A stretch of 64,000 nt of DNA from Mesorhizobium sp. J8 (GTDB lineage Bacteria; Pseudomonadota; Alphaproteobacteria; Rhizobiales; Rhizobiaceae): contig NZ_AP024109.1 of assembly GCF_016591715.1 (NCBI RefSeq), positions 5,580,001 to 5,644,000 of the forward strand, given 5' to 3'. This document shows, one piece after another, positions 14,026 to 25,411 of the stretch. Numbering within the stretch: position 1 is the stretch's first letter; the number at the start of each line of letters is the position of its first letter. A model generated the notes under the pieces. The model had not been told where the DNA came from and did no database searches. It saw only the letters and a list, made by a program, of their open reading frames with translations. A program made the position numbers and the translations under genes.

Positions 14026-14493
14026 TTACGCGGCGGCCTTGGCTTCGATCTGCTTGGCCTTGTCCGAGGACGAGGTGATCGCGATTTTGCGCGGCTTCAG
14101 CTCCTCGGGGATGTTGCGCTTGAGGTCGACGAAGAGCAGGCCGTTCTTCAGCGTGGCGCCTTCCACTTCGACGTGGTCGGCGAGCTGGAAGCGGCGCTCG
14201 AAGGACCTCGAGGCGATGCCGCGATAAAGCAGCTCCGAACCCTCGCTGTTGTTCTCTTCCTTGCGCTCGCCCTTGACGGTCAGCACGTTGCGGTGGGCTT
14301 CGATCGAGATCTCGTCTTCCGAGAAGCCGGCAACGGCCATCGAGATGCGATAGGCGTTCTCGCCGGTGCGCTCGATGTTATAGGGCGGGTAGGTCTGCGC
14401 GGTCTCGGGCTGGCCGAGCGAGTCGAGCATGGTGAACAGCCGGTCGAAGCCGACGGTCGAGCGATAAAGCGGGGAAAAATCAACGTGACGCAT
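14026..14493 (-). CDS. small heat-shock protein, Hsp20/IbpA family
   Basis: A 155-residue ATP-independent chaperone that holds unfolding proteins during heat stress. The N-terminus MRHVDFSPLYRSTVGFDRLF is typical of rhizobial IbpA-like proteins. The alpha-crystallin domain runs from about residue 30 to 130 (NAYRISMAVAGFSEDEI; FERRFQLADHVEV), with the GLLFVDLKR beta-strand region and a C-terminal PRKIAI motif for oligomer contact. The ATG has AGGAG 8 nt upstream. That site is inside a ROSE-type hairpin, and an RpoH-like promoter lies further upstream, so heat control is both transcriptional and translational. Confidence 0.95.
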   Translation of the reverse strand: MRHVDFSPLYRSTVGFDRLFTMLDSLGQPETAQTYPPYNIERTGENAYRISMAVAGFSEDEISIEAHRNVLTVKGERKEENNSEGSELLYRGIASRSFERRFQLADHVEVEGATLKNGLLFVDLKRNIPEELKPRKIAITSSSDKAKQIEAKAAA

Positions 14494-14594
14494 AAGGTGT
14501 TCTCCTGTTGAGCAACATGGTTTGCGTATGACCCGGTGCGAAACCCTCGCAAGGCGTTCCGGATAGGCCAGCGGCCCCGACATCGGCGGCCGCA
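14494..14594 (-). promoter_or_regulatory. ROSE-type RNA thermometer, 5' UTR of hsp20
   Basis: On the minus strand the leader ends TTGCT-CAAC-AGGAG before the start codon (TTGCT at 14511-14515, AGGAG at 14502-14506). TTGCT pairs with the Shine-Dalgarno AGGAG through T-A, C-G, a G-G mismatch, T-A and T-G. This is the conserved UUGCU motif of ROSE elements, the thermosensors of rhizobial small heat-shock genes. The hairpin should mask the ribosome binding site at normal temperature. The 5' limit is set by the predicted transcription start; upstream hairpins were not folded. Confidence 0.75.
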
Positions 14595-14600
14595 ATCCTC

Positions 14601-14629
14601 ATTTGGGAAGCTTAAAAAGCCATTTCAAG
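14601..14629 (-). promoter_or_regulatory. RpoH (sigma-32) type promoter of hsp20
   Basis: On the minus strand CTTGAAA (14623-14629) is an exact match to the sigma-32 -35 consensus. It is followed after 15 nt by CCCAAAT (14601-14607), close to the CCCCAT -10 element. The expected start near 14594 gives a leader of about 100 nt, the usual size for a ROSE element. Confidence 0.7.
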
Positions 14630-14723
14630 GCTTTCGTGCCGGTCGCAATGCAGCCACGTTGATGAATGGTGGATGAACCGCGGTTTCGGCATCCGTTCAG
14701 TCAGGCGTCGCTATGCTTTGGTC

Positions 14724-14776
14724 AAGTTCGAGCAATTCCGGGAAGAGCGTGAAGCGGTTTCCGTCCGGAATTGCCT
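14724..14776 (+). repeat. palindromic intergenic element (family B), copy 1
   Basis: An imperfect palindrome, AGCAATTCCGGG ... GTCCGGAATTGC, with GCGTGAAGCGGTTT in the middle. A near-identical copy lies at 17021-17073. It sits in the roughly 510-bp gap between hsp20 and the hydrolase gene; apart from this repeat and the hsp20 control region, nothing else is recognisable between 14630 and 15007. Confidence 0.6.
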
Positions 14777-15007
14777 CGAGACAGAAAGACAAGCGGCGCC
14801 TTTTCCCCGCGCCGCAACGAGGCCGAACCGGGTGCAACGTCCCTTCCTCCCGGATCGACAGAGGCCGGAAGTGCGCCGCAGGCACTTCCGGCCTTCCTCT
14901 TCGCGGGTTGCCGCGCATCCGCGCAACGCCTTTGCTTTTGCCGCCCGGCCGTCTATCACCATGCCGACGCCTCGCCCGTCCGGGCAAAGAACAAGCAACG
15001 ACGCCGA

Positions 15008-15961
15008 ATGACGGATATTTTCCATCTGACCGAGGACAATCCCCCGCCGCAGAATGCCTCGGGCGGCTTCTTCACCACGCGTGACGGCAAGAAGATCCGC
15101 TACGGCGTCTTCGCCGCGGTCGCCCGTCCGCTCCAGGGCACGGTGGTTCTGCTGACCGGGCGCAACGAGTGCATCGAGAAATATTTCGAGACCATCCGCG
15201 ATCTCGCCGATCGCGGCTTCGGCGTCGCCATCCTCGACTGGCGCGGCCAAGGCGATTCCAGCCGCCTGCTGCGCGACCGCCAGCGCGGCTATGTACGCAG
15301 CTTCCGCGATTATACGCGCGATCTCGAGCAGTTTTTCGAGGAGATCGTGCTGCCCGACTGCCGCGGCCCCTATTACATCCTCGCCCACTCGACCGGGGCC
15401 GTGATTGCGCTGCTGGCCTCGCCGTCCATGGTCAACCGCGTGCGGCGCATGGTGCTGCTGGCGCCTTTTCTGGAGGTGCCGGACCTGCCGGTCTCGATCG
15501 CCACGGTGCGACGCGTCTGCGCGGTCTTCTGCGCGCTGGGTCTCGGCCGGCTCTATGCCGCGCTCGGCCCGCGGCCGAAAGTGCCGCCGCCTTTCGAGGT
15601 GAACAAGGTGACCTCGGACCCGAAGCGCTACCGGCGCAATGTCGGCATCTACGAGGCCTGGCCGCAGCTGGCGCTCGGCGGCCCGACCATCCGCTGGCTG
15701 AAGGCCGCGGCCGCCGCCGCGCAAGCGGTAAGCGATCCCGATTTCATGGCAAGGGTCAAGGTGCCGATGCTGATCGTCGCCGCCGGCGCCGACCGCGTGG
15801 TTTCGACCAAGGCGGTGGAAGCCTATGCCAGAAAACTGCGCGTCGGCTCCCTGTTGATGATCGACGGCGCCGAGCACGAGATCCTTCAGGAGAGGGACAT
15901 CTATCGCGAGCAGCTGCTCGCCGCCTTCGACGCCTTCATTCCCGGCACGGGCGACGCCTGA
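15008..15961 (+). CDS. alpha/beta hydrolase, lysophospholipase (PldB)-like
   Basis: A 317-residue alpha/beta-hydrolase of the Hydrolase_4 (lysophospholipase/monoacylglycerol lipase) group. Visible motifs are LTGRNECIEKY (oxyanion region), DWRGQGDS, the nucleophile elbow AHSTG, an acid in AAGADRVV and the likely catalytic His in DGAEHEI. There is no signal peptide. The ATG at 15008 gives MTDIFHLTEDNPPP and matches the usual length; further in-frame upstream starts would run through the family B repeat and are rejected. Its stop is 10 bp from the convergent hisN stop. Confidence 0.85.
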   Translation: MTDIFHLTEDNPPPQNASGGFFTTRDGKKIRYGVFAAVARPLQGTVVLLTGRNECIEKYFETIRDLADRGFGVAILDWRGQGDSSRLLRDRQRGYVRSFRDYTRDLEQFFEEIVLPDCRGPYYILAHSTGAVIALLASPSMVNRVRRMVLLAPFLEVPDLPVSIATVRRVCAVFCALGLGRLYAALGPRPKVPPPFEVNKVTSDPKRYRRNVGIYEAWPQLALGGPTIRWLKAAAAAAQAVSDPDFMARVKVPMLIVAAGADRVVSTKAVEAYARKLRVGSLLMIDGAEHEILQERDIYREQLLAAFDAFIPGTGDA

Positions 15962-15971
15962 TCGCGCTCGA

Positions 15972-16745
15972 TCAGCCGCGCAGCGCCGCCATCGCCGCCG
16001 TGTGCAATTCCGGCGTCGCGGCCGCCAATATGTCGCCGCCGTTTTCGGCCGGCCCACCCTCGAAAGTGGTGATGACGCCACCGGCCTTTTCGATGATCGG
16101 GATCAGCGCCACGATGTCGTAGGGCTTCAGGCCTGGGTCCGCGACGATATCGATGCTGCCGGCGGCAAGCATGGCGAAGGCGTAGCAGTCGGTGCCGTAG
16201 CGGGCGAGTTGGACCTTTGTCTCGAACTGGTCGTAGCGCTTGCGCGCATCGCCCTTGAACAGGGCCGGCGTGGTCGTGAACAGCGTCGCTTGCGCGAGTT
16301 CGGTCGTCTTGCGCGTCGCGAGCCTGCGAGGTCCGCCCGGTCCTTCATAGTGCGACCCGGACGCATTGGCATAGAACAGTTCGCCGGTGAAAGGCTGGGA
16401 CATCATGCCGGCGACCGCATCGCCGTCGACAGTCAGCCCGACCAGCGTCCCCCAGACCGGGATGCCGGAAATGAAGGCGCGGGTGCCGTCGATCGGGTCG
16501 ATCACCCAGACATGCCGGCTGGTGAGGTTCTGGCTGCCATGCTCTTCGCCGAGGATGCCGTGTCCGGGATATTCGGAGGAGATCAGCGCCCGGATCGCAC
16601 GCTCGGCCTCGCGATCGGCCTCCGTGACCGGGTCGAAGCTTCCCGCCTCCTTGTTGGCGACCGCCCCCTGGCTTCGGAAGCGCGGCAAGGTTTCCGCGGC
16701 GGCGGCATGCGCGATGCGCCGCATGAAATCGGTGCTGATATCCAA
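15972..16745 (-). CDS. hisN: histidinol-phosphatase, inositol monophosphatase family
   Basis: A 257-residue Mg-dependent phosphatase of the IMPase superfamily. Signatures are the metal site GEEHG and IDPIDGTRAF and the C-terminal KPYDIVALIPIIEKAGG. In Rhizobiales this subtype usually serves as the HisN-type histidinol-phosphatase of histidine synthesis; an inositol monophosphatase role is the alternative. The start is a TTG at 16745 with GGGGAG upstream, giving MDISTDFMRRIAHAA. Earlier in-frame codons give a non-conserved leader. The gene is convergent with the hydrolase on its left. Confidence 0.82.
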   Translation of the reverse strand: MDISTDFMRRIAHAAAAETLPRFRSQGAVANKEAGSFDPVTEADREAERAIRALISSEYPGHGILGEEHGSQNLTSRHVWVIDPIDGTRAFISGIPVWGTLVGLTVDGDAVAGMMSQPFTGELFYANASGSHYEGPGGPRRLATRKTTELAQATLFTTTPALFKGDARKRYDQFETKVQLARYGTDCYAFAMLAAGSIDIVADPGLKPYDIVALIPIIEKAGGVITTFEGGPAENGGDILAAATPELHTAAMAALRG

Positions 16746-17102
16746 GTCGCTCTCCCCATCGCGGCTCTTGCCAGCCGCTCTTTCTCGCCAGAACAGGCAC
16801 TCTGAAAACCGGTCAGGCGCCCGCTTTCTGTTGCCCGAATGCCACATCTGAACCGCCGAAGCGGAATTTCCACATCATATTGAATTAAAAAACCCTGCTG
16901 TCGATTGACATTTGTGCGACGCACAATAATTTTGTCATCGGACAGGTTTTCCTGTCCATGCCCTCCTTGGGCGTTTCCTCCCTAGACTTCGACCGTGTCG
17001 TGAAAACGATGCGGTCTTTTTTTCGAGCTATTCCGGGAAAGCGTGAGGCGGTTTTCCGTCCGGAATTGCGTTTGTAAAGAACTCGGCGCCCCGACCGCGC
17101 GG
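16746..17102. other. intergenic region upstream of hisN
   Basis: About 357 bp without a gene. It holds a 7-bp hairpin, GGACAGG-TTTT-CCTGTCC (16940-16957), and the family B repeat near its right end. The hairpin is downstream of the minus-strand amidohydrolase gene but lacks a T-tract on that strand, so it is a poor terminator. Confidence 0.5.
17021..17073 (+). repeat. palindromic intergenic element (family B), copy 2
   Basis: TTCGAGCTATTCCGGGAAAG then GCGTGAGGCGGTTTTCCG and TCCGGAATTGCG. It matches copy 1 at 14724-14776 with a few substitutions and a one-base length change, in the same orientation. Confidence 0.6.
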
Positions 17103-17996
17103 TCATTCCGCCGCGAGCGGCAAATCGACGAAATGATGATCGGGCATCGACATCAGGTCGGCCGAAAAGCGGGTCAGGTCGCAGGCCAGGGCGTCGAAGC
17201 CGGCCGACTTCTGGAATGTCCGCTCGTCCATGTAAAGCCCGCGATTGACCTCGATTTGCAGCGCATGCAGGTGCCGTGCCGGCCTGCCATAGTGCTCGGT
17301 GATGAAGCCTCCGGCATAGGGCTTGTTGTGCGCGACCGTATAGCCCATGCCGACAAGCAGGCTGATCGCCATTTCGGTGAGCGCCGGCGAGGCCGAGATG
17401 CCGAACCGGTCGCCGATGATGAAGTCGGGCCGCACGCCATTGTCGCCGACGCGGATCGAGGCCGGCATCGAATGGCAGTCGATCAGCACGGCATAGCCGA
17501 ACCTGGCATGCGTCCTGGTCAAGAGCCGCTTCAGCGTCTCGTGGTAAGGTTTGTAGACAGCTTCGATGCGGGCCACCGCTTCGGCCAGCGGCAGGCGGCC
17601 AGGATAGATGTCGAGCCCTTCGCCGACCAGTTTCGGCACCGTGCCCAGCCCGCCGGCGACCCGCGCCGAGCGGATGTTGCAGAAGGAGGGCACCGGCTCC
17701 GCGAACATGCGCGGGTCGAGCTCCCAAGGCTCGCGGTTGACATCGAGATAGGCGCGCGGAAAGTTCGCCGCCAGCAGCGGCGCGCCGAGCGGCACGGCGC
17801 CGCCGAAGAGCTCCTCGACATAGCAGTCTTCCGACCGGCGGATGGCGTTGCGGTCGAGCCGCGCCATGGCGAGGAAGCGCTCAGGATAGTGGCGGCCGCT
17901 ATGCGGTGAGTTGAACAGGAAAGGGACGCGCTGTTCGGCGCCCGATCGGATTTCGAAGGGTGGAACGACCGAAAAATCCTCGGCTGCCGTCTTCAA
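17103..17996 (-). CDS. N-formylglutamate amidohydrolase family protein
   Basis: A 297-residue member of the FGase family (HutG-like), zinc-dependent amidohydrolases that release glutamate from N-formylglutamate or related acyl-amino acids. Motifs are NSPHSGRHYP near the N-terminus, DCHSMP for a metal ligand and HALQIEVNRGLYMDE near the C-terminus. No hut genes are adjacent, so histidine degradation is not supported by context. A second, shorter family member is at 52081-52899. The protein is probably cytoplasmic. Confidence 0.85.
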   Translation of the reverse strand: MKTAAEDFSVVPPFEIRSGAEQRVPFLFNSPHSGRHYPERFLAMARLDRNAIRRSEDCYVEELFGGAVPLGAPLLAANFPRAYLDVNREPWELDPRMFAEPVPSFCNIRSARVAGGLGTVPKLVGEGLDIYPGRLPLAEAVARIEAVYKPYHETLKRLLTRTHARFGYAVLIDCHSMPASIRVGDNGVRPDFIIGDRFGISASPALTEMAISLLVGMGYTVAHNKPYAGGFITEHYGRPARHLHALQIEVNRGLYMDERTFQKSAGFDALACDLTRFSADLMSMPDHHFVDLPLAAE

Positions 17997-18208
17997 TTTT
18001 TACGAACCAGGATGAAGCACTGCGTCATGACGCAAAACTTGCCACCTTGCGCCCGGCATGTCCAGCGTTTCAGGCGGCGAAACCGTGCTTCGACCCTATC
18101 CAGGATGCCCTTCATTCACTTGATGTTTACCGCCTCCATCTCATATACAGGATGGTTAACGGGCTCGCCCGGCGGCAGGCTTGGGGCGGGTGATTCGGAC
18201 GGGATATG

Positions 18209-18571
18209 ATGGCACGCATTCTGCTGGCGGAAGACGATGACGATATGCGCCGCTTCCTCGTCAAGGCGCTGGAACGCGCCGGCTACCAGGTAAGCGATTT
18301 CGATAATGGCGCCAGCGCCTATGAGCGGCTGCGGGAAGAACCTTTCTCGCTGCTTTTGACCGACATCGTCATGCCGGAAATGGACGGCATCGAGCTCGCC
18401 CGCCGCGCCACTGAGATCGATCCCGACCTCAAGGTCATGTTCATCACCGGATTCGCCGCGGTCGCGCTCAATCCCGATTCCAAGGCGCCCAAGGACGCCA
18501 AGGTGCTTTCGAAGCCCTTCCACCTGCGCGATCTGGTCAATGAGGTCGAGAAGATGCTGCAGGCAGCCTGA
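18209..18571 (+). CDS. cpdR: response regulator CpdR
   Basis: A 120-residue stand-alone receiver domain. ARILLAEDDDDMRRFLVKALE is the acidic pocket, D52 in LLLTDIVMPEMDG is the phospho-acceptor, and K in LSKPFHLRDLV is the conserved lysine. In Caulobacter and Sinorhizobium, unphosphorylated CpdR directs ClpXP to the pole and triggers CtrA degradation. Size, lack of an output domain and the N-terminal sequence fit CpdR closely. Two adjacent ATGs (18206, 18209) are both possible. It lies just upstream of tRNA-Val. Confidence 0.92.
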   Translation: MARILLAEDDDDMRRFLVKALERAGYQVSDFDNGASAYERLREEPFSLLLTDIVMPEMDGIELARRATEIDPDLKVMFITGFAAVALNPDSKAPKDAKVLSKPFHLRDLVNEVEKMLQAA

Positions 18572-18690
18572 GGCCTGCGTCGGGGACCTGCATCGGCAAG
18601 CACTTCGCCGCTGCGACAAACGGAAGCCGTCTTTCCACATTCCCGCTATTGACGCGCCGGATCAAAAGTGGTGTATGCGCGGCGTCGGAT

Positions 18691-18765
18691 GGGCGTGTAG
18701 CTCAGCGGGAGAGCACTGCATTGACATTGCAGGGGTCACAAGTTCAATCCTTGTCACGCCCACCA
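18691..18765 (+). tRNA. tRNA-Val (GAC)
   Basis: A 75-nt cloverleaf. The acceptor stem is GGGCGTG / CACGCCC, the D arm AGCTCAGCGGGAGAGC, the anticodon arm CTGCA-TTGACAT-TGCAG with anticodon GAC, the T arm CAAGTTCAATCCTTG, discriminator A, and an encoded CCA end. Confidence 0.97.
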
Positions 18766-19084
18766 TCCTTCCAATAACTCAGCGGTTTCCGCCATGCCTG
18801 GCACGAGCGGCGGCGTCAGCAGGCGACGTCTTGGCATGAGTGAAAGTGCGCGCGGCCACTGCGCCATCATAGTCCGCTGGCTCCCCAAGGGATCGAGATC
18901 AAGCCAACCTATCACCCGCTGGCTCCAGCATGCCGGTTGGGTCTAAACCTTGCTCGCGATGTCATAAGCAATCGCTCGCGGCCCTTCCTCCAGCGCGACT
19001 GTTGCCGCTGTGTTACAGCGCAACCCAGGAAGATCATGCTATCAACTCTTAGATGCAATGGCGGATCGGAGCGACAGGCGAGTT
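18766..19084. other. intergenic region after tRNA-Val
   Basis: About 320 bp with no gene that I can support. It is less GC-rich than most of the window, as is the gene that follows. I looked for a direct repeat of the tRNA 3' end (an att site) and saw none. Confidence 0.45.
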
Positions 19085-19753
19085 ATGAGGAAGGTTCTAC
19101 TCACATCGGCAATGCTTGTTGGGTTTTGTTCGTCAGGCTTTGCTGCGGATGCATTGTCTGTCGAGCCCACGTCCTACAATTGGACAGGCGCCTATATTGG
19201 CGTGGTTGCTGGCGTCAATTTTCTCAAGGGCGATGTGACGATCCCGAATTATGACCCCACCGGATATGATGGCGATAGCACATCGGCATCGATTGGCGGC
19301 CAAGTAGGCTACCAGTATCAGTTCGACAACAATGTTGTTCTCGGAGCGGAGGCCCGTCTGGTTGCGGTGTTCAACAAGAAAACGGTGCCGACGATCGACA
19401 GTGAAACGTTCGAGACCGCTGCCGATTGGCAGGGCGATATCGTCGCGAAGGCCGGATATGCGATGGGCAACTTCCTCCCCTACGTTAAGGGCGGCGTGGC
19501 CTTCCTGCACCTGCACGATACCGGATATAGCGTTCTCGGTTTTGGGGACACCAAGTTTGATCGGACTTATACCGGCTGGACGATCGGTGTTGGCGCAGAC
19601 TACGCGCTCAATGACAAATGGATTGTTGGCGTTGATTACGCCTACGCGCATTTCTCGGACCATAATTTCCAAGATGACAGCGCGTTGGTCGGCCCAACGT
19701 TCGTCAAGCCCAGCACCCATACGGTTTCTCTGCGCCTAAATTACCGCTTTTGA
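19085..19753 (+). CDS. outer-membrane beta-barrel protein, Omp25/Omp31-like
   Basis: A 222-residue outer-membrane protein. The signal peptide MRKVLLTSAMLVGFCSSGFA ends before ADALSVEP. YNWTGAYIGVVAG is the hallmark first strand of the Omp25/Omp31 family, GGQVGYQYQFDNNVVLGAE is also typical, and the C-terminus VSLRLNYRF ends in Phe as required for BAM-mediated insertion. Eight strands are expected. Base and codon use are more AT-rich than in neighbours (GTT, AAT and GAT codons are frequent), hinting at a different history. The ATG at 19085 starts the signal peptide; the in-frame ATG at 19010 is too early. Confidence 0.9.
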   Translation: MRKVLLTSAMLVGFCSSGFAADALSVEPTSYNWTGAYIGVVAGVNFLKGDVTIPNYDPTGYDGDSTSASIGGQVGYQYQFDNNVVLGAEARLVAVFNKKTVPTIDSETFETAADWQGDIVAKAGYAMGNFLPYVKGGVAFLHLHDTGYSVLGFGDTKFDRTYTGWTIGVGADYALNDKWIVGVDYAYAHFSDHNFQDDSALVGPTFVKPSTHTVSLRLNYRF

Positions 19754-19841
19754 CCTCGCTGATCGTTGCGGGCGGCCATGGCGATGGCCGCCTCGAGTCG
19801 AGCGCACGTTAACGACTCTCCAGCGGCGCTGCGCCCGCTGG

Positions 19842-20135
19842 CTACCCGAGATCCCCTTCGAACATCACCAGCGTACGATTTGACGCCTTGAGCGCGAAGC
19901 GCATGGCTTCCTCATAGGCCGGGTCGGCATAGCAGGCCTTGGCGATCTCCAGCGACGGAAACTCCACAAGCACCATGCGCATGGCATCGCGCGCCTCAAT
20001 GAGCAGCGGTGGCTGCTTTGTCGTGTTGGTGCGTGCCTGGTATTTTTCGCCGATGGGCTTCCAGAGCCGGGCGTATTCGGCCTGCGCCTCCTGGTCCGAA
20101 ATCTCGGTTCCGACGATGAGCCAATATCCCTTCAC
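19842..20135 (-). CDS. DUF1330 domain protein
   Basis: A 97-residue protein of the DUF1330 family (ferredoxin-like dimeric alpha/beta barrel fold). It starts KGYWLIVGTEISD, and the core RMVLVEFPSLEIAKACYADPAYEEAM is the family signature. Function is unknown. The start was set at a GTG at 20135 because family members begin at KGYW; GGAG lies 9 nt upstream. The open frame extends to 20309 but that part is arginine-rich and unlike the family. Convergent with the outer-membrane protein gene. Confidence 0.78.
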   Translation of the reverse strand: MKGYWLIVGTEISDQEAQAEYARLWKPIGEKYQARTNTTKQPPLLIEARDAMRMVLVEFPSLEIAKACYADPAYEEAMRFALKASNRTLVMFEGDLG

Positions 20136-20360
20136 GCCGAGGCGCTCCCTTATCGATTGCGGTCCGGCACCATGAACCCGCCGCCGTTGATGCGCAACAA
20201 ATGTCCGGGGACGAATTGCCAATGTCCGGTGCCGGACAGGCAGGCATTGGACACCTCGGCGGTGCCAAGTCCTGAGCGGCATCATCGGCATGCCGTGCGT
20301 GGCAACCACGATCTCGCGATCCGCCCGCCACGAGGTCGCACAGGACCGCAGGGGACCGGC

Positions 20361-21515
20361 TTAGATGCCGGCCATTGCCAGCAGAATCTTCATCCGTGCG
20401 ATGGCAAGATCGGGATCGGCCAGCAGGCCGGCCTGGTCGGAGAGGCGGAAGACGTCCGCGTAATGGCATATGCCGCGCGCCGATTGCATGCCGCCGACCA
20501 TGGTGAAATGGTCCTGATGCCCGTTCAACCAGGCCATGAAGACGATGCCGGCCTTGTAGTATTCGGTCGGCGCCTCGAAGATTTTGCGCGACAACGGCAC
20601 GGTCGGCGCCATCAGCGCGTCGTAACCGGCACGATCGCCTTCGGCCAGCTTCGCCAGCGCGGCATTGGCGACCGGCGCGATGGCGTCGAAGATGCCGAGC
20701 AGTGCGTGGGAATGCTTCCTGCCGTCCCCGGCGATCAGTTCCGGATAATTGAAATCATCGCCGGTGAACATCACGACGCCCTCGGGCAGCCGGTCGCGCA
20801 GCAGCATTTCCTTCTGCGCATCGAGCAGCGATATTTTGATGCCCTCGACCTTGCCCGCATGCCGCTCGATGATGGCGACGACCGTATCGAGCGCCGCGCC
20901 GAAATCGTTGCTGCCCCAATAACCCTTGAGCGCCGGATCGAACATATCGCCCAGCCAGTGCAGGATCACCTTGCCCGACGCCTGGGAGAGCATGCGGTCA
21001 TAGACGCGGGCATAATCGTCCGGCCCCTTCGCCACCGCCGCCAGCGCGCGGCTCGCCATCATGATCGCCTTGCCGCCCTCGCCTTCGATGAAGGCGAATT
21101 GTTCTTCATAGGCGCGGATGACGTCGTCGAGCGTCTTGGCCGCCGCCGGCGCCAGGTGATCGGTTCCCGCCCCCGATGCGAGGTCGGCGCCCGGCACGGT
21201 GCGCGCCTCCGCGATCGAACGACGGATCAGCTCCCTGGCGCCTGCCCAGTCGAAACCCATCCCCCGCTGGGACGTGTCCATGGCCTCGGCGATGCGGAAG
21301 CCGAGCCGCCACAGATGATGGCGGAACGCCATCGTCCTGTCCCAATCGACCGCCGGCCGCGACCATGGATTGGTCATGGCTATGGGGTCGGCGACGACAT
21401 GGGCGGCAGCATAGGCGATGCGCGAGAAGCCCGCACCTTTGATCGGTTCGGCCGGTTTGCCGACGAGCCGGTAGCCGACCCGGTCGCCGTTTTCCGCAGG
21501 CAAGGTGATGTCCAT
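20361..21515 (-). CDS. DUF993 family protein, DHDPS/aldolase-like
   Basis: A 384-residue protein of the DUF993 family, distantly related to dihydrodipicolinate synthase class-I aldolases. It contains KVILHWLGDMFDPALKGYWG, GIKISLLDAQKE with the candidate Schiff-base Lys, and MFTGDDFNYPELI. No member has a well-fixed substrate that I know of. It is transcribed away from the LacI gene, with one LacI-type operator about 30 bp upstream of its start, so it belongs to the same regulon. A retro-aldol step in breakdown of an oxidised sugar is a reasonable guess but not shown. Confidence 0.85.
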   Translation of the reverse strand: MDITLPAENGDRVGYRLVGKPAEPIKGAGFSRIAYAAAHVVADPIAMTNPWSRPAVDWDRTMAFRHHLWRLGFRIAEAMDTSQRGMGFDWAGARELIRRSIAEARTVPGADLASGAGTDHLAPAAAKTLDDVIRAYEEQFAFIEGEGGKAIMMASRALAAVAKGPDDYARVYDRMLSQASGKVILHWLGDMFDPALKGYWGSNDFGAALDTVVAIIERHAGKVEGIKISLLDAQKEMLLRDRLPEGVVMFTGDDFNYPELIAGDGRKHSHALLGIFDAIAPVANAALAKLAEGDRAGYDALMAPTVPLSRKIFEAPTEYYKAGIVFMAWLNGHQDHFTMVGGMQSARGICHYADVFRLSDQAGLLADPDLAIARMKILLAMAGI

Positions 21516-21543
21516 GGAACTCTCCCGTTGCGGCCGCTATAAA

Positions 21544-21561
21544 TGGAACGTTCCAATAAAT
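21544..21561. promoter_or_regulatory. LacI-family operator O1
   Basis: The palindrome TGGAACGTTCCA (21544-21555), followed by ATAAAT, lies 28 bp upstream of the DUF993 start. The 16 bases GAACGTTCCAATAAAT recur exactly at 21712-21727. The CG-centred palindrome is typical of LacI/GalR operators. Confidence 0.75.
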
Positions 21562-21711
21562 CAAGAACCTTTATGATTCTCGGGATCTGAACCGGCAGGG
21601 CATAGCCCTTCTGTGGAGAAACGCTTGCGTTGGCAGGTGTTTTGAACCGCTTCAATCAATTTTTCAAATCTCGCGGGAATCACGATTGACTCTGATTTGG
21701 AAGGGTGATTA

Positions 21712-21727
21712 GAACGTTCCAATAAAT
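21712..21727. promoter_or_regulatory. LacI-family operator O2
   Basis: GAACGTTCCAATAAAT is identical to O1 and lies 29 bp upstream of the lacI start. Operator centres are about 166 bp apart, near a whole number of helical turns, so looping between sites is possible. Autoregulation is expected. Confidence 0.75.
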
Positions 21728-21756
21728 TTGCTCAAAACGCGGAGGACGGAACGAGG

Positions 21757-25403
<3,647 letters not shown>

Positions 25404-25411
<8 letters not shown>

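Noticed and set aside
16940..16957. Rho-independent terminator for the minus-strand amidohydrolase gene.
   Set aside because: The 7-bp hairpin is not followed by a T-tract on the minus strand and lies about 150 bp from the stop.
18691..19753. A genomic island integrated at tRNA-Val.
   Set aside because: No integrase, no second copy of the tRNA 3' end, and ordinary genes follow. Kept only as a low-score observation on base composition.
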